Below, one piece after another: positions 1 through 10,285 of a DNA stretch of 64,000 nucleotides (position 1 is its first letter; each line of letters begins with the position of its first letter). The stretch comes from Chrysemys picta bellii. Lineage: Eukaryota; Chordata; Testudines; Emydidae. The translations under genes and the position numbers were made by a program. The stretch lies in NCBI RefSeq assembly GCF_011386835.1, contig NC_088801.1, forward strand, positions 20,012,824 to 20,076,823, read 5' to 3'. The notes under the pieces are model-generated. The model was not told the origin of the DNA, ran no database searches, and saw only the letters and a program-made list of their open reading frames with translations.

Positions 1-388
1 TGCTGACTTTATTTTCCATTATCATCATGAATTTCAGATGCATATTTTCTTCCACTTGCAGTTGAGGCAGTGCCCTCTGGTTTCTTGTTTCCATAGAAGT
101 AAACTTAAGAATACTGGTCTTTCACACAGGTGGTCACTGCTATGTCACAGCAAGTAGCCTATTCTTCATGTTAATTTAGGATTAGAGTCTAGCTTTTAGG
201 AGCAAGTATGTTAGATGGGAGAGAGGACATAGGAGCAAGTTTTCCTCCCAGCAATCCCACTCAGAAGGCACCCAGGATGAGGCAGCCTGCACTCTCTGGC
301 CCAAATTCTCAACATTTTACATGATTCCTGCAGAATAAAGGGGTCCCAAAGCAGCCAGATGGTCCGGGTTGTAAATTTCCATTGTGCA
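1..388. other. unique-looking AT-rich DNA
   Basis: I see no recognisable gene or repeat here. It ends at the target duplication of the SINE-like fragment that follows. Confidence 0.4.
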
Positions 389-475
389 TCCGATGAAGTG
401 GGTTTTAGCCCACGAAAGCTTATGCTCAAATAAATGTGTTAGTCTCTAAGATGCCACAAGTACTCCTGTTCTTTT
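389..475. mobile_element. fragment of turtle SINE-like hairpin repeat
   Basis: It carries the same core as the copy at 25.9-26.15 kb (CCCACGAAAGCTTATGCT, then TTAGTCTCTAAG and CCACAAGTACTCCTGTTCTT). The 9-bp sequence CATTGTGCA sits on both sides (380-388 and 476-484), as expected of a target-site duplication, which suggests an RNA-mediated insertion. I know the core as a very abundant turtle repeat; the formal family name is not asserted. Confidence 0.75.
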
Positions 476-768
476 CATTGTGCAGGGAGTTTCACACGGT
501 GGTACAAGGTTGGCATAACAGCCTACACAGCTTCTCCTCCTTGCAGTTCCAGGGGTGGAGTGAGAAGGAGCAGTGTGGTGTGGTGGGAACACTAGAGTGA
601 CTACTCTGGACTGCCAGGTGGTCTCTTGTGGCCTTTTTGCAGCCCAGGCCCAAATTACAGCAGCCCCCTGCAAAGAGACCATGACTGACCTAGTTGGATG
701 AATTCCACAACTACCTACCTGCTAGCCCTTAGGACAAGGCCAGTGAATCATGCTACATCTTTTCATAG

Positions 769-990
769 GTTACAACAGTCCCCAGTGTCTCTAACAGTAT
801 TCTATTTCTAGTTGCCCTCTGTGGGCAGAATAATGCCTATGTCCCCCATCACCACTGCTTGGGCTACACCTCTGCAGGCACAACCCAACATGACTACCTT
901 GGGAACACCAAATTTATCCCAAAAGACTATGACATCTGGGACTGGGATCATGTTGCAGTTGTCTACACAGCACTTAAATCATATCAATGA
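769..990 (+). other. exon-like open frame, product unknown
   Basis: One frame is open from 769 to a TGA at 988-990, about 73 codons, with no usable ATG at its start. Two plausible splice acceptors precede it: CATCTTTTCATAG ending at 768 and TTCTATTTCTAG ending at 811. The predicted C-terminus is rich in aromatic and acidic residues and looks protein-like (residues such as FIPKDYDIWDWDHVAVVY). I do not recognise the family. A second frame over the same stretch (812-1087) is also open, which raises the chance that absence of stops is accidental. It could be the last exon of a gene lying upstream, a retrocopy, or chance. Confidence 0.3.
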
Positions 991-1284
991 GTCTCTGAAT
1001 TTTGTATTTGTCAACCGTAGCCTCCTTATTTCTAGTTCTGAAGACATCGCTCCCCAAAATACCTCCATTTCTCGATACCCCAAGTGAGCCTGCTGCTCTT
1101 CTCTGGACACTTAGAGATGGACCCAGGTAGCAGTGTTTGGCTTTGTACTTTCCAAACGCTTTTCCTTTGCTGTTTTCATGCCTAGTGCTCTAGTCTTTGC
1201 ATTATGACTCAGTACATTAATGATACTAGGCATTTTACCAGCCAGAGCAAAAGACATTTTCAGTGACACCCTGTAAGGAGTTGG
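991..1284. other. unique sequence
   Basis: No polyadenylation signal AATAAA is visible downstream of the exon-like frame, and I recognise no repeat. Confidence 0.4.
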
Positions 1285-2100
1285 ACTCACCCCTGCAGTG
1301 CCTCCTGCTGGTTGTCCTAGGGAATTAGCTCATTTTCCAGCCAGGAGCGCCCTCTGCAGGCCAGTGATCTGCCTTACCTCACTCTGGCCCCCGTGTCCCT
1401 CCCAGGACCCCGGTACCAGCCCCTTCACTGGGTTTCTGCCCCCCTTGCAGAGCCCCTCAGTCTCAGGGTCTCCCCCCCCAAGGGGAACCCCCACCCACTA
1501 GCCCCACCTCACCTGAGTGTATAGCTACTGCCAGTCACCATCTAGCCCCACTCCCTGGGGCAGACTGCAGTATATGCCACTCATCACAAGCAAGGTTGGG
1601 CTGGACCTGCTGCCTCTCTCTATAGCTGGGCTGCCCCTCTGCAACCCCGGTACTGGTCTTAGGCCCTCAGCTAGGCCCGCAGCCTGGGGGTTTTCCAGGC
1701 TGGAGCTCCCCAGCTCCTCTAACCTTCCCCAAGCCCTGCTCCACTCCCAGTACCCTACTCAGCTCCTTTACAGTCAGGCCCTTCTCTCTTTACAAGCAGA
1801 AAGAGACTATCTTCTTAAGTGCCAGGCTCAAGCCTTTATAGGGCCAACTAGGCCCTGATTGGGGCGTGGCCCCTGCTGGGCCTGCTTCCCACTCAGCTTG
1901 GGCTGTTCTCCCAGCCCTCCAGCCTTCTCCCCGGAATGGTTTTAACCCTGTCAGAGCTGGAGTGGGTAGCCACCCCACTACACCCCCCCAGAATGGCCAA
2001 GCAAAAAAAAATAAGGCCAGCCAACCAGCAAAGCAAAGAAAAGAGTCACAGTGGTATAGCACCCACTGGAAGTTGGCACCCAGGGCAACCATCCTGATAG
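1285..2100 (-). mobile_element. GC-rich LTR-like repeat
   Basis: A C-rich block (about 60% GC by eye) stands out from AT-rich flanks. Read on the minus strand it contains a TATAAAGG box at 1841-1834, followed by the sort of G-rich leader seen in turtle LTR-type repeats. I recall this sequence type as interspersed in turtles, but exact LTR ends (TG...CA) and a target duplication could not be fixed. Open frames at 1298-1501, 1517-1858, 1790-2092 and 1866-2111 are by-products of its composition. Confidence 0.4.
1834..1841 (-). promoter_or_regulatory. TATA box-like site in LTR-like repeat
   Basis: TATAAAGG on the minus strand, in the middle of the GC-rich repeat, is where an LTR promoter would be expected. 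This is sequence resemblance only. Confidence 0.3.
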
Positions 2101-2324
2101 CCCACTCCTAGAATGGGCCCCGAGTCAGTAAATTTTGATACTAGGCAATTTATTCCAAGTCATTTAGACAAATATCTTAAGTAGGATTGGTCCAACCTGC
2201 AGGGGAACTCACTAATTCTCTTTTGCCAAGTTGTTCTGCTTTACTATCCCGCTTTGAATTTTTCATTCATCAGTGACCTACCTATATCATCTTTCATTGA
2301 TTGCACTTAGAGGTGGGGCTGAAC

Positions 2325-2465
2325 CAAAACAGAGGATGGGTAACTTGATAATCACCCTGTTCTGTTCATTCCCTCTGAAGCATCTGGCATCAGCCACTGT
2401 CGAAAGACAGTATTCTCGGATGGGCCATTGGTGTGACCCAGTATGGCCATTCATATGATCTTATG
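2325..2465 (+). mobile_element. CR1 LINE 3' end fragment
   Basis: It matches the 3' end of the older CR1 at 18.2-18.34 kb: TGTTCTGTTCATTCCCTCTGAAGC, then a GCCACTGTCGAAAGACAG-type segment and GACCCAGTATGGCCATTC. It is a 5'-truncated, non-coding tail copy. Confidence 0.8.
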
Positions 2466-2467
2466 GA

Positions 2468-3744
2468 CCTGAGCTAGAGAACTACATCAAAACACGCTAA
2501 AACTTTGGATCAGATTCAAACTGAAACATTGGTGGAGCCCATTTCTACTTAAAGGGTGCTGTCCGTTTAAAAATCATTGATTGTAAATAGACACTTCTTT
2601 ATGTATGGTACCAGGGACATCTTAGAGTATTGAAAGGTAGAGAGACATTTTAAAATCCAGAGTACTTATAAGTAACCCAGATCATAGTAACATTTTTCTT
2701 AGCTTGGTCCATGAACATCAACTCTTCCAGTTTCACTTTTATTTAGAGTCAGTTTCGTTTGCAGGCCCTCAGAGCTGCAATGCCTGGGTCTCATTGTTTA
2801 CTTGTTTAAAAATAGCAGTTTTCAATGGAATTGAAAAACAAATTGTGGAAACATTTCTACTGGTATTAGGTTTCAAAAAGCTTGTTCCTGTTATCACCCA
2901 CTCCTCAAAAAAATCAGGGCTCAATTTAAATAAACATTATCCCTTTAAAAGAGAAGTACCGTATCAGTTGCTGTCATCTGTCAGCCCCCTAAATCCTGTC
3001 AGTGTCCTCACTATAATGGCTTCCCTACAGAGAGAAAATTACTTTGGGGGGGGGAGTTTTTCCAAAAGGTTTTCCTTTTCACAGCCAATTAGATTAACAT
3101 AGTGTCGTTATTAAGTGGGGGGGGAAATCAAGTAAACCTAGCATTATAGATATTACTATCGAGGCAATGAAAATGTTGTTACAGTTCCCAACATGCAGCT
3201 GCAATTCTATCAGAGACATTTTATAGCTGCAATATACATGCTCTTGCTATATTACTAGATTTCTGTCTTGTTTATGGAATTTAAATGGACTTGCCTCTGC
3301 CTACTCCACATCCATAAGAGATCTCAATACAAATTCTAATCTTGTATTTTACCGGCAATAAGGCTAAATCCCGCGTATTGATCCTCTGTCTCTTTCGAAT
3401 ACAAAATATTCCAGAGAGCTGAGGTACTCTGCCTTGACAAATATGTTTAAGACCCACAAACCCACCAACACAGAACTGAAAATGGTTTCCACTTGTGGAA
3501 AATCCTAGTTATTAAACACATCTATTTGGACTCAATAGGCCAAATTCTTCCCTGGCATAACTCACTAATGCCACTGTGGGTGGGGGTGGGGCGGGATATC
3601 ACGCTGGGAGGAGTTTGGTCTGCTAACTTCAAGATCTAGATTCTGTTCTAAATCAGAGTGTGAGATTCTCACTCTGCTCCAGGCCCTTTAGGCTGGAGGA
3701 CCAAAGCGGCTTCAAGGGACTGTAAAAGCTCAGTTCCAGCCTAA
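2468..3744. other. AT-rich unique DNA with homopolymer G runs
   Basis: No gene recognised. The 132-codon open frame at 2704-3102 has no homology I know and no supporting splice sites. Short G runs occur near 3047 and 3116. A small fragment near 3540 (GGCCAAATTCTTCCCTGGC) resembles the end of the dispersed hairpin family found elsewhere in the window. Confidence 0.4.
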
Positions 3745-3759
3745 AGCATCCTTAGTCTC

Positions 3760-4030
3760 CTTCTACCTGGGCTGAAAGTTTTGTGCTGAGCCCCATAGAG
3801 CGTGGCTACTCAGCAGCTGGAAGGTGTGATTCCCAGCCCAGGCAAACAGACACGCAGCAGCACAAGTAGCCACCCAAGGACAAACCTGCCTGAGCCCTTG
3901 GCACATTCTCAGGCAGCTAGTTTGAGCTGTTGTGGCTATGCTGCTATTTTTAACACACTTGCTTGAGCAGAAGTAGCGCATTACCCGAGTTCGAAGTCAC
4001 ACCTCCCAACTGCTGTGTAGACACACTCTG
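3760..4030 (-). mobile_element. TIR element fragment (TCTACAC-type end)
   Basis: The right end reads CAACTGCTGTGTAGACACAC, the reverse complement of the terminal inverted repeats of turtle elements such as that at 28979. The body includes GTTCGAAGTCACACCTCCC. The left end is not clear, so this is probably a truncated copy. Confidence 0.45.
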
Positions 4031-4055
4031 AGTGGAGCTGTAGAGAACCACATCT

Positions 4056-4164
4056 GGCCAAATTCTGCTCTCAGTTGCACTGGCACCTCCACATGGATTT
4101 CAGTACTAGGAATGGGTGGTTTCAATGAGTTTCTGCTAGTGCAAGTGAGAGCAGAATTTGACCC
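4056..4164. mobile_element. hairpin miniature repeat (GGCCAAATTCTGCTCTC ends)
   Basis: The left end GGCCAAATTCTGCTCTCAGT and the right end GTGAGAGCAGAATTTGACCC are inverted repeats, giving a roughly 110-bp near-palindrome. Diverged members of this non-coding sauropsid family recur across the window. Confidence 0.7.
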
Positions 4165-5209
4165 ATTATCTCCTTTAAGAGCCTGATTCTGAACTCAAAT
4201 AACCCTTTGCCAGGTGTTGTCAGAGCAACACGGGTTCAGTTCAAATAGCATGGGGTCCTGCTTACAACTAACGATCACCACCAGCTCAAGCCCCACCCAG
4301 AATTTCTGGGATCACTAAATGCCTTCTTTAGTTGTCCTCAATAGACAGTACTTCCCCACCCCCAAATACAGTCTGTGTCTAAGATCAGGAAAACTTTATT
4401 AGGGGGGAAAGGAAACAGCATCATCTAGGGAAAATACAACAACAATCTCTATATGAATGATAAATAAGACACCTACCAAAATAATGCTGGCAGTAGTCTG
4501 TTCCCTCTGTTTCGTATCTGCCAGTGTGAGCATATAATAGATATCTCCTTTACTCCATCTGCTAAACCCTACTCATGGGTTGGTGGCAGTGGGCAGCATA
4601 GAGCACCTGAGTCCTGAGGTGTGCTCCAGCAGGCCTGTCTCCAGTCCCTTAGGAAGTGCTACTTGATCCTATTCTGAAGCTCCACCAATTAACCCAGTTA
4701 CAATGATTTCAGCCTTAATTTGGGCCATACTGGAGTTCTTTCAGCTTTACTCCAGTCCTCTCCTATCAAATAGGCCTCCCAGTAGAACAAAATTATTAGT
4801 AGAAAAGACCCTGTAGTACGTAGGCCCTTAACAGACTTGTTACCACTCCAGAACACACTTGTGAGCATAAAGTAGGAGCCATTTTCCTTTCCCTTAGTTC
4901 AGTTCCACTACCCAATCAATTCTGAGTTTATATTTAGTTATGGTGACTCCCAAAGTATCTCCAGAAGAATTTTGGGTAAAAAGCTTACGCAAATTAGAAC
5001 TTTTAAGTTGTATTCCCCACTCCACCCCCCATTCACAAACAGATGAGGCAGAGAGTTCCTTCACCTCTGGAACTTCTGTCCATCTAAGAAGTCTGGGCAA
5101 ATAACTTATGCCGCTGAAGCAGCTCTGTGGCTATTCTGCACCCTGTTCACCAACAGATAGACACAGAAAGCTCCATGCCCTTGAAAGCTTCAGGCCACAG
5201 GGCTTATAT
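4165..5209. other. unique AT-rich sequence
   Basis: No gene or clear repeat is seen. A short minus-strand open frame at 4894-5100 has no recognisable product. Confidence 0.4.
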
Positions 5210-5275
5210 GTAAATCTGGAGTAAGTCACTGTAAAACTGGTATAAGTGAAATCAGAAAAAGCCTCTGAATCTTTA
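5210..5275. mobile_element. fragment of hairpin miniature repeat
   Basis: ATGTAAATCTGGAGTAAG followed by ACTGGTATAAGTGAAATCAG resembles the interior of the same hairpin family as 4056-4164. It is short and diverged. Confidence 0.45.
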
Positions 5276-5869
5276 ACCTTACAGTACTGGGACGCTAGCA
5301 TTATTCTGTTTATTCAGCCTGTCTTTCAAGAAAACATCCAATTTAGATAATAGCCAGTGGGCCAAGCAAACCCCTTTAGAGATCCACAGTGGTCTTTATA
5401 TTATTTCTTAACAACTATTTTCTCAGCAGCATATAAGTCTGCTGCTAAAATAATTCATTTGTAGCACATGAGAGTGTAGCCTCCAGAATTGCTTGTGTCT
5501 ATTAGAATAGAGACAGCTCCCAAAAATGTGAGGTGAGGATTTGTCATGTAAGATTTAACCATTCATAACAAATAATTTATCCAATTAATTCCACCTCTTT
5601 TTCTCAGGTCACAAACTGCTTGTTATTTGAACACATTCACAGAAAAATCTCTTGGTCTGTAGCTTGTTCATGAGCAAATATTAGATCATCTGAATATGAA
5701 TTGTTTTGACTGTACATGTGGTATATTTCTGGTCTTGCCTGGGGGCTAGATTGTGCCCTTAGACCAGGAGGCATTGCATGTCAGAGACACCCCTCCAATG
5801 CACAATTTCCTCCATTTCCGTTTGGTGACAGAGAAGGAAGAAAAATGGGGAGGGCACATTGTGTGTAAT

Positions 5870-5901
5870 AATTTGCTGCTGGCATATACCAGCAGCAAAT
5901 T
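5870..5901. repeat. perfect 13-bp stem hairpin
   Basis: AATTTGCTGCTGG (5870-5882) is followed by CATATA and then its exact reverse complement at 5889-5901. It lies in otherwise unique sequence. The run AATAATTTGCTGCTG recurs with one change near 13681, suggesting an old dispersed repeat. Confidence 0.7.
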
Positions 5902-6189
5902 CACCACCCATACCCCCACTGGTTCAGCTGTACTGCCTCATTCTAGGTCTCCACATGCCTATCTCTTGCCTAAGACCCAGAGCAATTCACATGTGGGGGG
6001 AGGGGAGATAGGTATTCAGCTGGCTGAGTCACATGCAGTTCCCATGCAGTAGGTGATCTCTGAGCACACCTACCAGATCAGATCCCAATCTCTCTCACCC
6101 TATCCCCCTCTCACTTCCAAATGTTATTGGTCAACTGTTTAAGTATTTATCCGCAGTGAAACAGTCATTGGATCAGAAAGAGACAATGA

Positions 6190-6443
6190 CTCTATAGCCC
6201 ATTGGTTAGGACATCCACCTGGAAGTTGGGAGCACCAGAATCCACTCCCCCTGCTCTAAATCCAATTACTCTTTCATTATTTGATCCAGAGTGGAACAGC
6301 TTTAACAGGAGAGACTAAGGGAGGCCCATATCAAAATATCCTATAACTTGGTAGTTAGTGACCAAGTGGTCAGTGGCTTAGGCAGAGGGGGGAACTGAAC
6401 CTGAGTGTCCCACATCCAAGGCAAGTGTTCTAACCACTAATTG
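6190..6443. mobile_element. tRNA-like element with inverted ends
   Basis: The left end (6190-6255) looks like a tRNA-derived promoter region: TAGCCCATTGGTTAGGACAT resembles box A. The right end (6380-6443) is the same motif inverted: its reverse complement reads TTAGTGGTTAGAACACTTGC, then GGATGTGGGACACTC. A repeat with tRNA-like sequence at both ends in opposite orientation is consistent with a sauropsid interspersed family known to me. It is not a functional tRNA gene. Confidence 0.6.
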
Positions 6444-6874
6444 TTTAACATGGGGCACCACCTCCTCCTCCAGCTGTTTTGTGTGGAGCAAGCCAGGCAC
6501 CTAATTCATTCCCACAATAAACTACTTAGGCGCCTAAGCTGCCTGACTCCTTATGGTGGGTCCTGTTTGTGGATCACTTGGAGAGATAGTTACCTAAGTT
6601 CAGGGTGCAGGTAGGTGCCTATTTCTGAGAGATGGTGGGTGGGGCTTAGGACACACCCCTGTCATTTGCATCTCCTATTGTTTAGCTTAGATAACTCCCA
6701 CCTAGCCTGCTGGCTTTTGTGGATCCCATTCTAAGGTACCTCTCTCTCCCCATTCATTGGATAGGAAGGCCAAGCACCTAATTCAAGTTTTGTGGATCAT
6801 GGTATTGTTCCTATGATTTTATAGATGCTGTGACACTCAGCATTGCCACACGTATGTCCCTTCATGGATCCAGG

Positions 6875-7005
6875 CCTTAGTCTCTCTATGCCTCAGTTTG
6901 TTCATCTGTAAAATGGGGATAATAGCACTTTCCTACTTCCTAGAGGCATTGTGAGAATAAATACATTAAAGACTGATATGCTCAGATACTATGGTAATAG
7001 GGAGT
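6875..7005 (+). mobile_element. MIR SINE fragment
   Basis: CCTCAGTTTGTTCATCTGTAAAATGGGGATAATAGCA is followed by AGGCATTGTGAGAATAAAT. Together they match the conserved core and 3' part of the amniote MIR element. Confidence 0.88.
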
Positions 7006-7821
7006 GGGGGGAATGTAATTATCTTGGCTACAAAGGTGTTTTGTTCCAAAAACATTTTATGCTACAGCACAGTGGCAAACTGCAAGGAATGCTCTGAGTT
7101 TGCAAGATTGTAATTAGATCACACTTGAGAAACTGCAACAGTAAAGAGGTAGATAAAAGCTTTTACACTGAAATCCTCCCTGAAGGAGACATGAAAACAT
7201 GTGTCTGTCATTATTAATACTTATCCATAAGCCATAGTGTGACAGCTTTAGCACTCACATTCACAAACTCACTGACTCACTGTATTTCTACAAGTTGGTA
7301 GAGACAGACATCACCTCTAAAGGGAAACTTAAAACTACACGATAAAAAGAAAAACTCTGACAATAAAGAATTGATTTCATTTGGAAAATAACTGAGCAAA
7401 GGAAAAATGAAATAAAAAATGATGGTCATAAAAGCCCAAGAAAAGTTCAAGGCATATAGCAAAGTCCTCATTCCTGCTGACAGGAGCAAATTCATAATTG
7501 TAGAGGGAAGGGAAAGAAAAGAAGGCAAGAGAGAAAATTGAAGGCAGGGAACAAAACATTATGGTGCAAAGTTAATTTGGATGATCAAAGTCTACAACAC
7601 GTACTCCCCTCTCCAACATACTTCCTTAAAGCACTAGGTCACAGTGAGCTTCTTTGGCCCAAGTGAGAGTGACAGGACTTAATCTGTTGGCTAGAAGTTA
7701 ATCAGTCTATCCATGAGATACTGGCTGTCCCAAGGGAATGAGCACTAGTAGGGAATTTTTCAGCAAAATGATTTTTAATGGAAAAATGCAATATCTACAA
7801 AATATTAATTTTCCCTAGCTC
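7006..7821. other. unique AT-rich sequence
   Basis: No gene seen. Overlapping minus-strand frames at 7277-7559 lie in a purine-rich stretch on the plus strand and look accidental. Confidence 0.4.
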
Positions 7822-7980
7822 CTAGGGGCTGGGCTCGTTGGCCAGATTGCAGTGCATCATAGAAGATGCAGTCGCCCCTCTGAGCCTGGGCAACGCATCA
7901 TGTGAGCCACCTGAGTGTGGTACATCATGGGATATGTAATCCACCCAGGGAACCCATTCCACAGGGAAGAATAAGGGCAT
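7822..7980. mobile_element. probable dispersed repeat
   Basis: The sequence CTCGTTGGCCAGATTGC, then GAGCCTGGGC, then CATCATGGGATATGTAATCC resembles a turtle interspersed repeat I have seen in this form. Its class is uncertain and its ends are not resolved. Confidence 0.35.
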
Positions 7981-8199
7981 GAGGCATGTAATTATCATGA
8001 AAATGCCTACAGATCTGCATCTGCTAGTAGCAAATATCCCCAATGACCAGTGATGGGAAACTAGATGGGGAGTGCTCTGAGTTAATACAGAAAATTCTTT
8101 CCCAGGTGTCTGGCTGGTGGGTCTTGCCAACATGCTCAGGGTTCAACTGATTGCTATATTTGGCGTCAAGAAGGAATTTTCCCCTGGGTCAAATTGGGA

Positions 8200-8458
8200 G
8201 AGACCCAGGGAGTGGGGGGAGGTTGCCTTCTTCTGCAGCTTGGGGAATGGGTCACTTGCAGATTTAAACTAGAATAAATGGTGGATTCTCTGTAACTTGA
8301 AGTCGTTAAATCATGATTTGAGGACTTCAGTAACTCAGCCAGAGATTGCGAGTCTATTAAAGCAATGGGTAGGCAAGGTTCTGTGGCCTCCAAAGTGCAG
8401 GTCAGACTAGATGATCATGATGGTCCCTTCTGGCCTTAAAGTCTTTGAGACAACTACC
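8200..8458 (+). mobile_element. CR1-type LINE 3' end
   Basis: TGGATTCTCTGTAACTTGAA, then AAATCATGATTTGAGGACTT, then GTCAGACTAGATGATCATGA and GGTCCCTTCTGGCCTTAAA follow the order of a CR1 subfamily 3' untranslated region. A minus-strand copy of the same tail lies at 21748-21850. Confidence 0.82.
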
Positions 8459-8489
8459 ACAGCACCTTTGGCAGATGCAGTTTAACGTC

Positions 8490-8735
8490 AAACTGACTCA
8501 AAATGAAATCTTGCAATTCGGTTCCGTACATCAAAATGAAAGGCTTTGATTCCAGAATGTCAAAATGTTTCATTTTGATCAAAAATGTCAGAACATCTCA
8601 CTTTGACATTTCCAAATTGAAGTTTCTCAGAACTTTGTTGGCTAAGAATTTTGATCTTTTGACTATTTGTCCCAATTCAAGATGTAAACAACTATCAAAA
8701 TTTCCCATGGGACAGAAACTGATTTTCACTCTGCA
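8490..8735. mobile_element. AT-rich palindromic miniature repeat
   Basis: It is rich in TCAAAATGTTTCATTTTGA-type palindromic units and ends with TTTCCCATGGGACAGAAA. The same vocabulary occurs at 41205-41600, indicating a common dispersed family. Confidence 0.5.
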
Positions 8736-9459
8736 TTAAGAAGCATAGTGCATCTGTCAACAATACTAATTTGTTACGTTTGCAGAGCTGTTCCCAGTGG
8801 GGCACGAGTGGCACCCACTAATAATTCTATAGACAACGTGTCTGTACTTCCCTTGTGGAATTAGGTCTCCTAGCTTCTACTCTTTTCCATTTCCCATTTA
8901 CAATTCACAGTTTAACTGCGAATAGCTTACAATTTAAAAAAATGTTCATTGTATTTGTTCTTTGAAAAAACTCCCTGAGCAATTTGGGGTACTGATTATT
9001 GGTCTGCACATTGCATTCTAGTAGTTAGTGATAAGAATTCAGCATTCAAAAGTGTTAGATTTTGTTTTATATCTTTGACCTGGTCTACACTACAGAGTTA
9101 GGTCGACGCAAGGCAGCTTACATCAACCTAACTCTGTAAGCATCTGCACTAAAATGATGCTCCTACCTATGTAACTCGCATGCTACACTGACTTAACTCC
9201 ACCTCCTCAAGAGGCATAGCACTTAGGTCAACGCAGTATCAGTGTAGACACTGCATTACTTATGATGACTTTAGTAGCCTCCAGGAGGTGTCGTACAATG
9301 CCCCACTGTGACCACTCTAGTAACTGTTTTGAACTCTGCTGCCCATCAGCCTGATACAGAAGTACGCACCTCTCCCCTTTTAAAGCACCACGAATAATTG
9401 AAATTCCATTTCCTGTTTGCTCGGTGTGAAGAGCTCACCTAGCAGCTGCCCAGCTGACT

Positions 9460-10118
9460 ATGCCAGCGCCACACTCAGTGTTTAATTTGTGCCAGGGCTG
9501 AGCCCCGGCACCTCTAGGCTTGGCAGTTCATCACCTTGGAACCGCTGGGCTTGCTGCATCTGTTATGAATGTAAAAAAAATTGCTTGAGTCCTAACACCT
9601 CTTTCATTACAAATTAAGCACTGTCCACACTGCAGACGCACTCTTGCCTGGAGTATGCAAGGGGTGGTAAATCTCCTGGGCCTGTGGGGAGAAGAGTCTG
9701 TGCAGGCACAGCTCCAATCCAGGCACAAGAACGTTGATATCTATGAGCAGATCATTCGTGGCATGGGGGAGAAGGGCTACAAGAGGGACCCACAGCATTG
9801 CCTTGTGAAAGCCAAGGAGCTGCAGCAGGCATACCAGAAGGCAAGGGAGACTAACAGTCACCCTGGTGCAGAGCTTTTACCAAGAGGGCATGCCATCCTC
9901 GGCAGAAATCCCATCACCACTCACAAGATCCCTTTGGATACTTCGGGAGTGAGCAGGAGGTGTTGGACAAGGAAGGGGAGGAAGAGAATGGGGGACAGAT
10001 GACCTGGTGTTCCAGTAGCATAGGGAGCCAGGACCTGTTTTTGACTCCAGAGCAGTTGAAACAGTCCCTAGAGTCCAGCACAGGAAAGCCTGATGCAGGG
10101 GAAGGCAGTTTGGTTTGA
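9460..10118 (+). pseudogene. Myb/SANT-like DNA-binding protein pseudogene
   Basis: This is a relic of the accessory DNA-binding protein of Harbinger-type transposons, the family also known from host MSANTD genes. The inferred start ATG is at 9460-9462, and five codons plus one base follow before a hAT-type miniature element interrupts the gene at 9476. After removing that insert and one duplicated 8-bp copy, the frame resumes exactly at 9632 and includes LLGLWGEESVQAQLQS and KGYKRDPQHCLVKAKELQQ, the trihelix/Myb-like fold. The conserved W of the first helix and the basic third helix are visible. Frame 1 stays open to 10002. A further frame, open from about 9939 to the TGA at 10116-10118, carries the expected acidic linker and SQDLFLTPEQ tail, so at least one frameshift separates the DNA-binding domain from the tail. 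It is non-functional. Confidence 0.8.
9476..9623. mobile_element. 148-bp hAT-type miniature element
   Basis: The ends are CAGTGTTTAATTTGT and ACAAATTAAGCACTG, near-perfect inverted repeats. The flanking octamers GCCACACT (9468-9475) and TCCACACT (9624-9631) differ at one base, matching the 8-bp target duplication of hAT transposition. It interrupts the Myb/SANT-like frame just after the start codon. Confidence 0.85.
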
Positions 10119-10285
10119 TATTGTAGGGACACATCAGTTCATTTACTCTTCTTTAATCATGCTAGAAGAGGTAGTGAAATAACGAACAGAGGTAGAGTTG
10201 CTATCTGATTCTCATTCCTTTGTACAGTTAGGCAGAGGGGGTCCTGCAGAACAGCTTATGTGCACCAAGATGTCCCCTGAATTCA

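Larger units (their letters stand above)
9079..10285 (+). mobile_element. Harbinger-like DNA transposon relic
   Basis: It begins with CCTGGTCTACACTACAGAGTTAGGTCGACG, a terminal inverted repeat typical of turtle DNA transposons. It contains a short hairpin made of TTAGGTCGACG and its partner ACCTAACTC, and a decayed gene for a Myb/SANT-type DNA-binding protein, which PIF/Harbinger elements carry beside their nuclease. No matching 3' terminal repeat was found; the copy seems to lose its right end where another element starts near 10286. No transposase nuclease is present, so it could not move by itself. Confidence 0.55.

Noticed and set aside
2704..3102. 132-codon plus-strand open frame
   Set aside because: No homology that I know, includes a G homopolymer, no splice or promoter context; within chance expectation for 64 kb in six frames.
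6190..6270. Possible tRNA gene
   Set aside because: Box A-like sequence is present, but no cloverleaf with anticodon arm or clean box B is visible; the mirrored copy at the other end shows it is part of a repeat.
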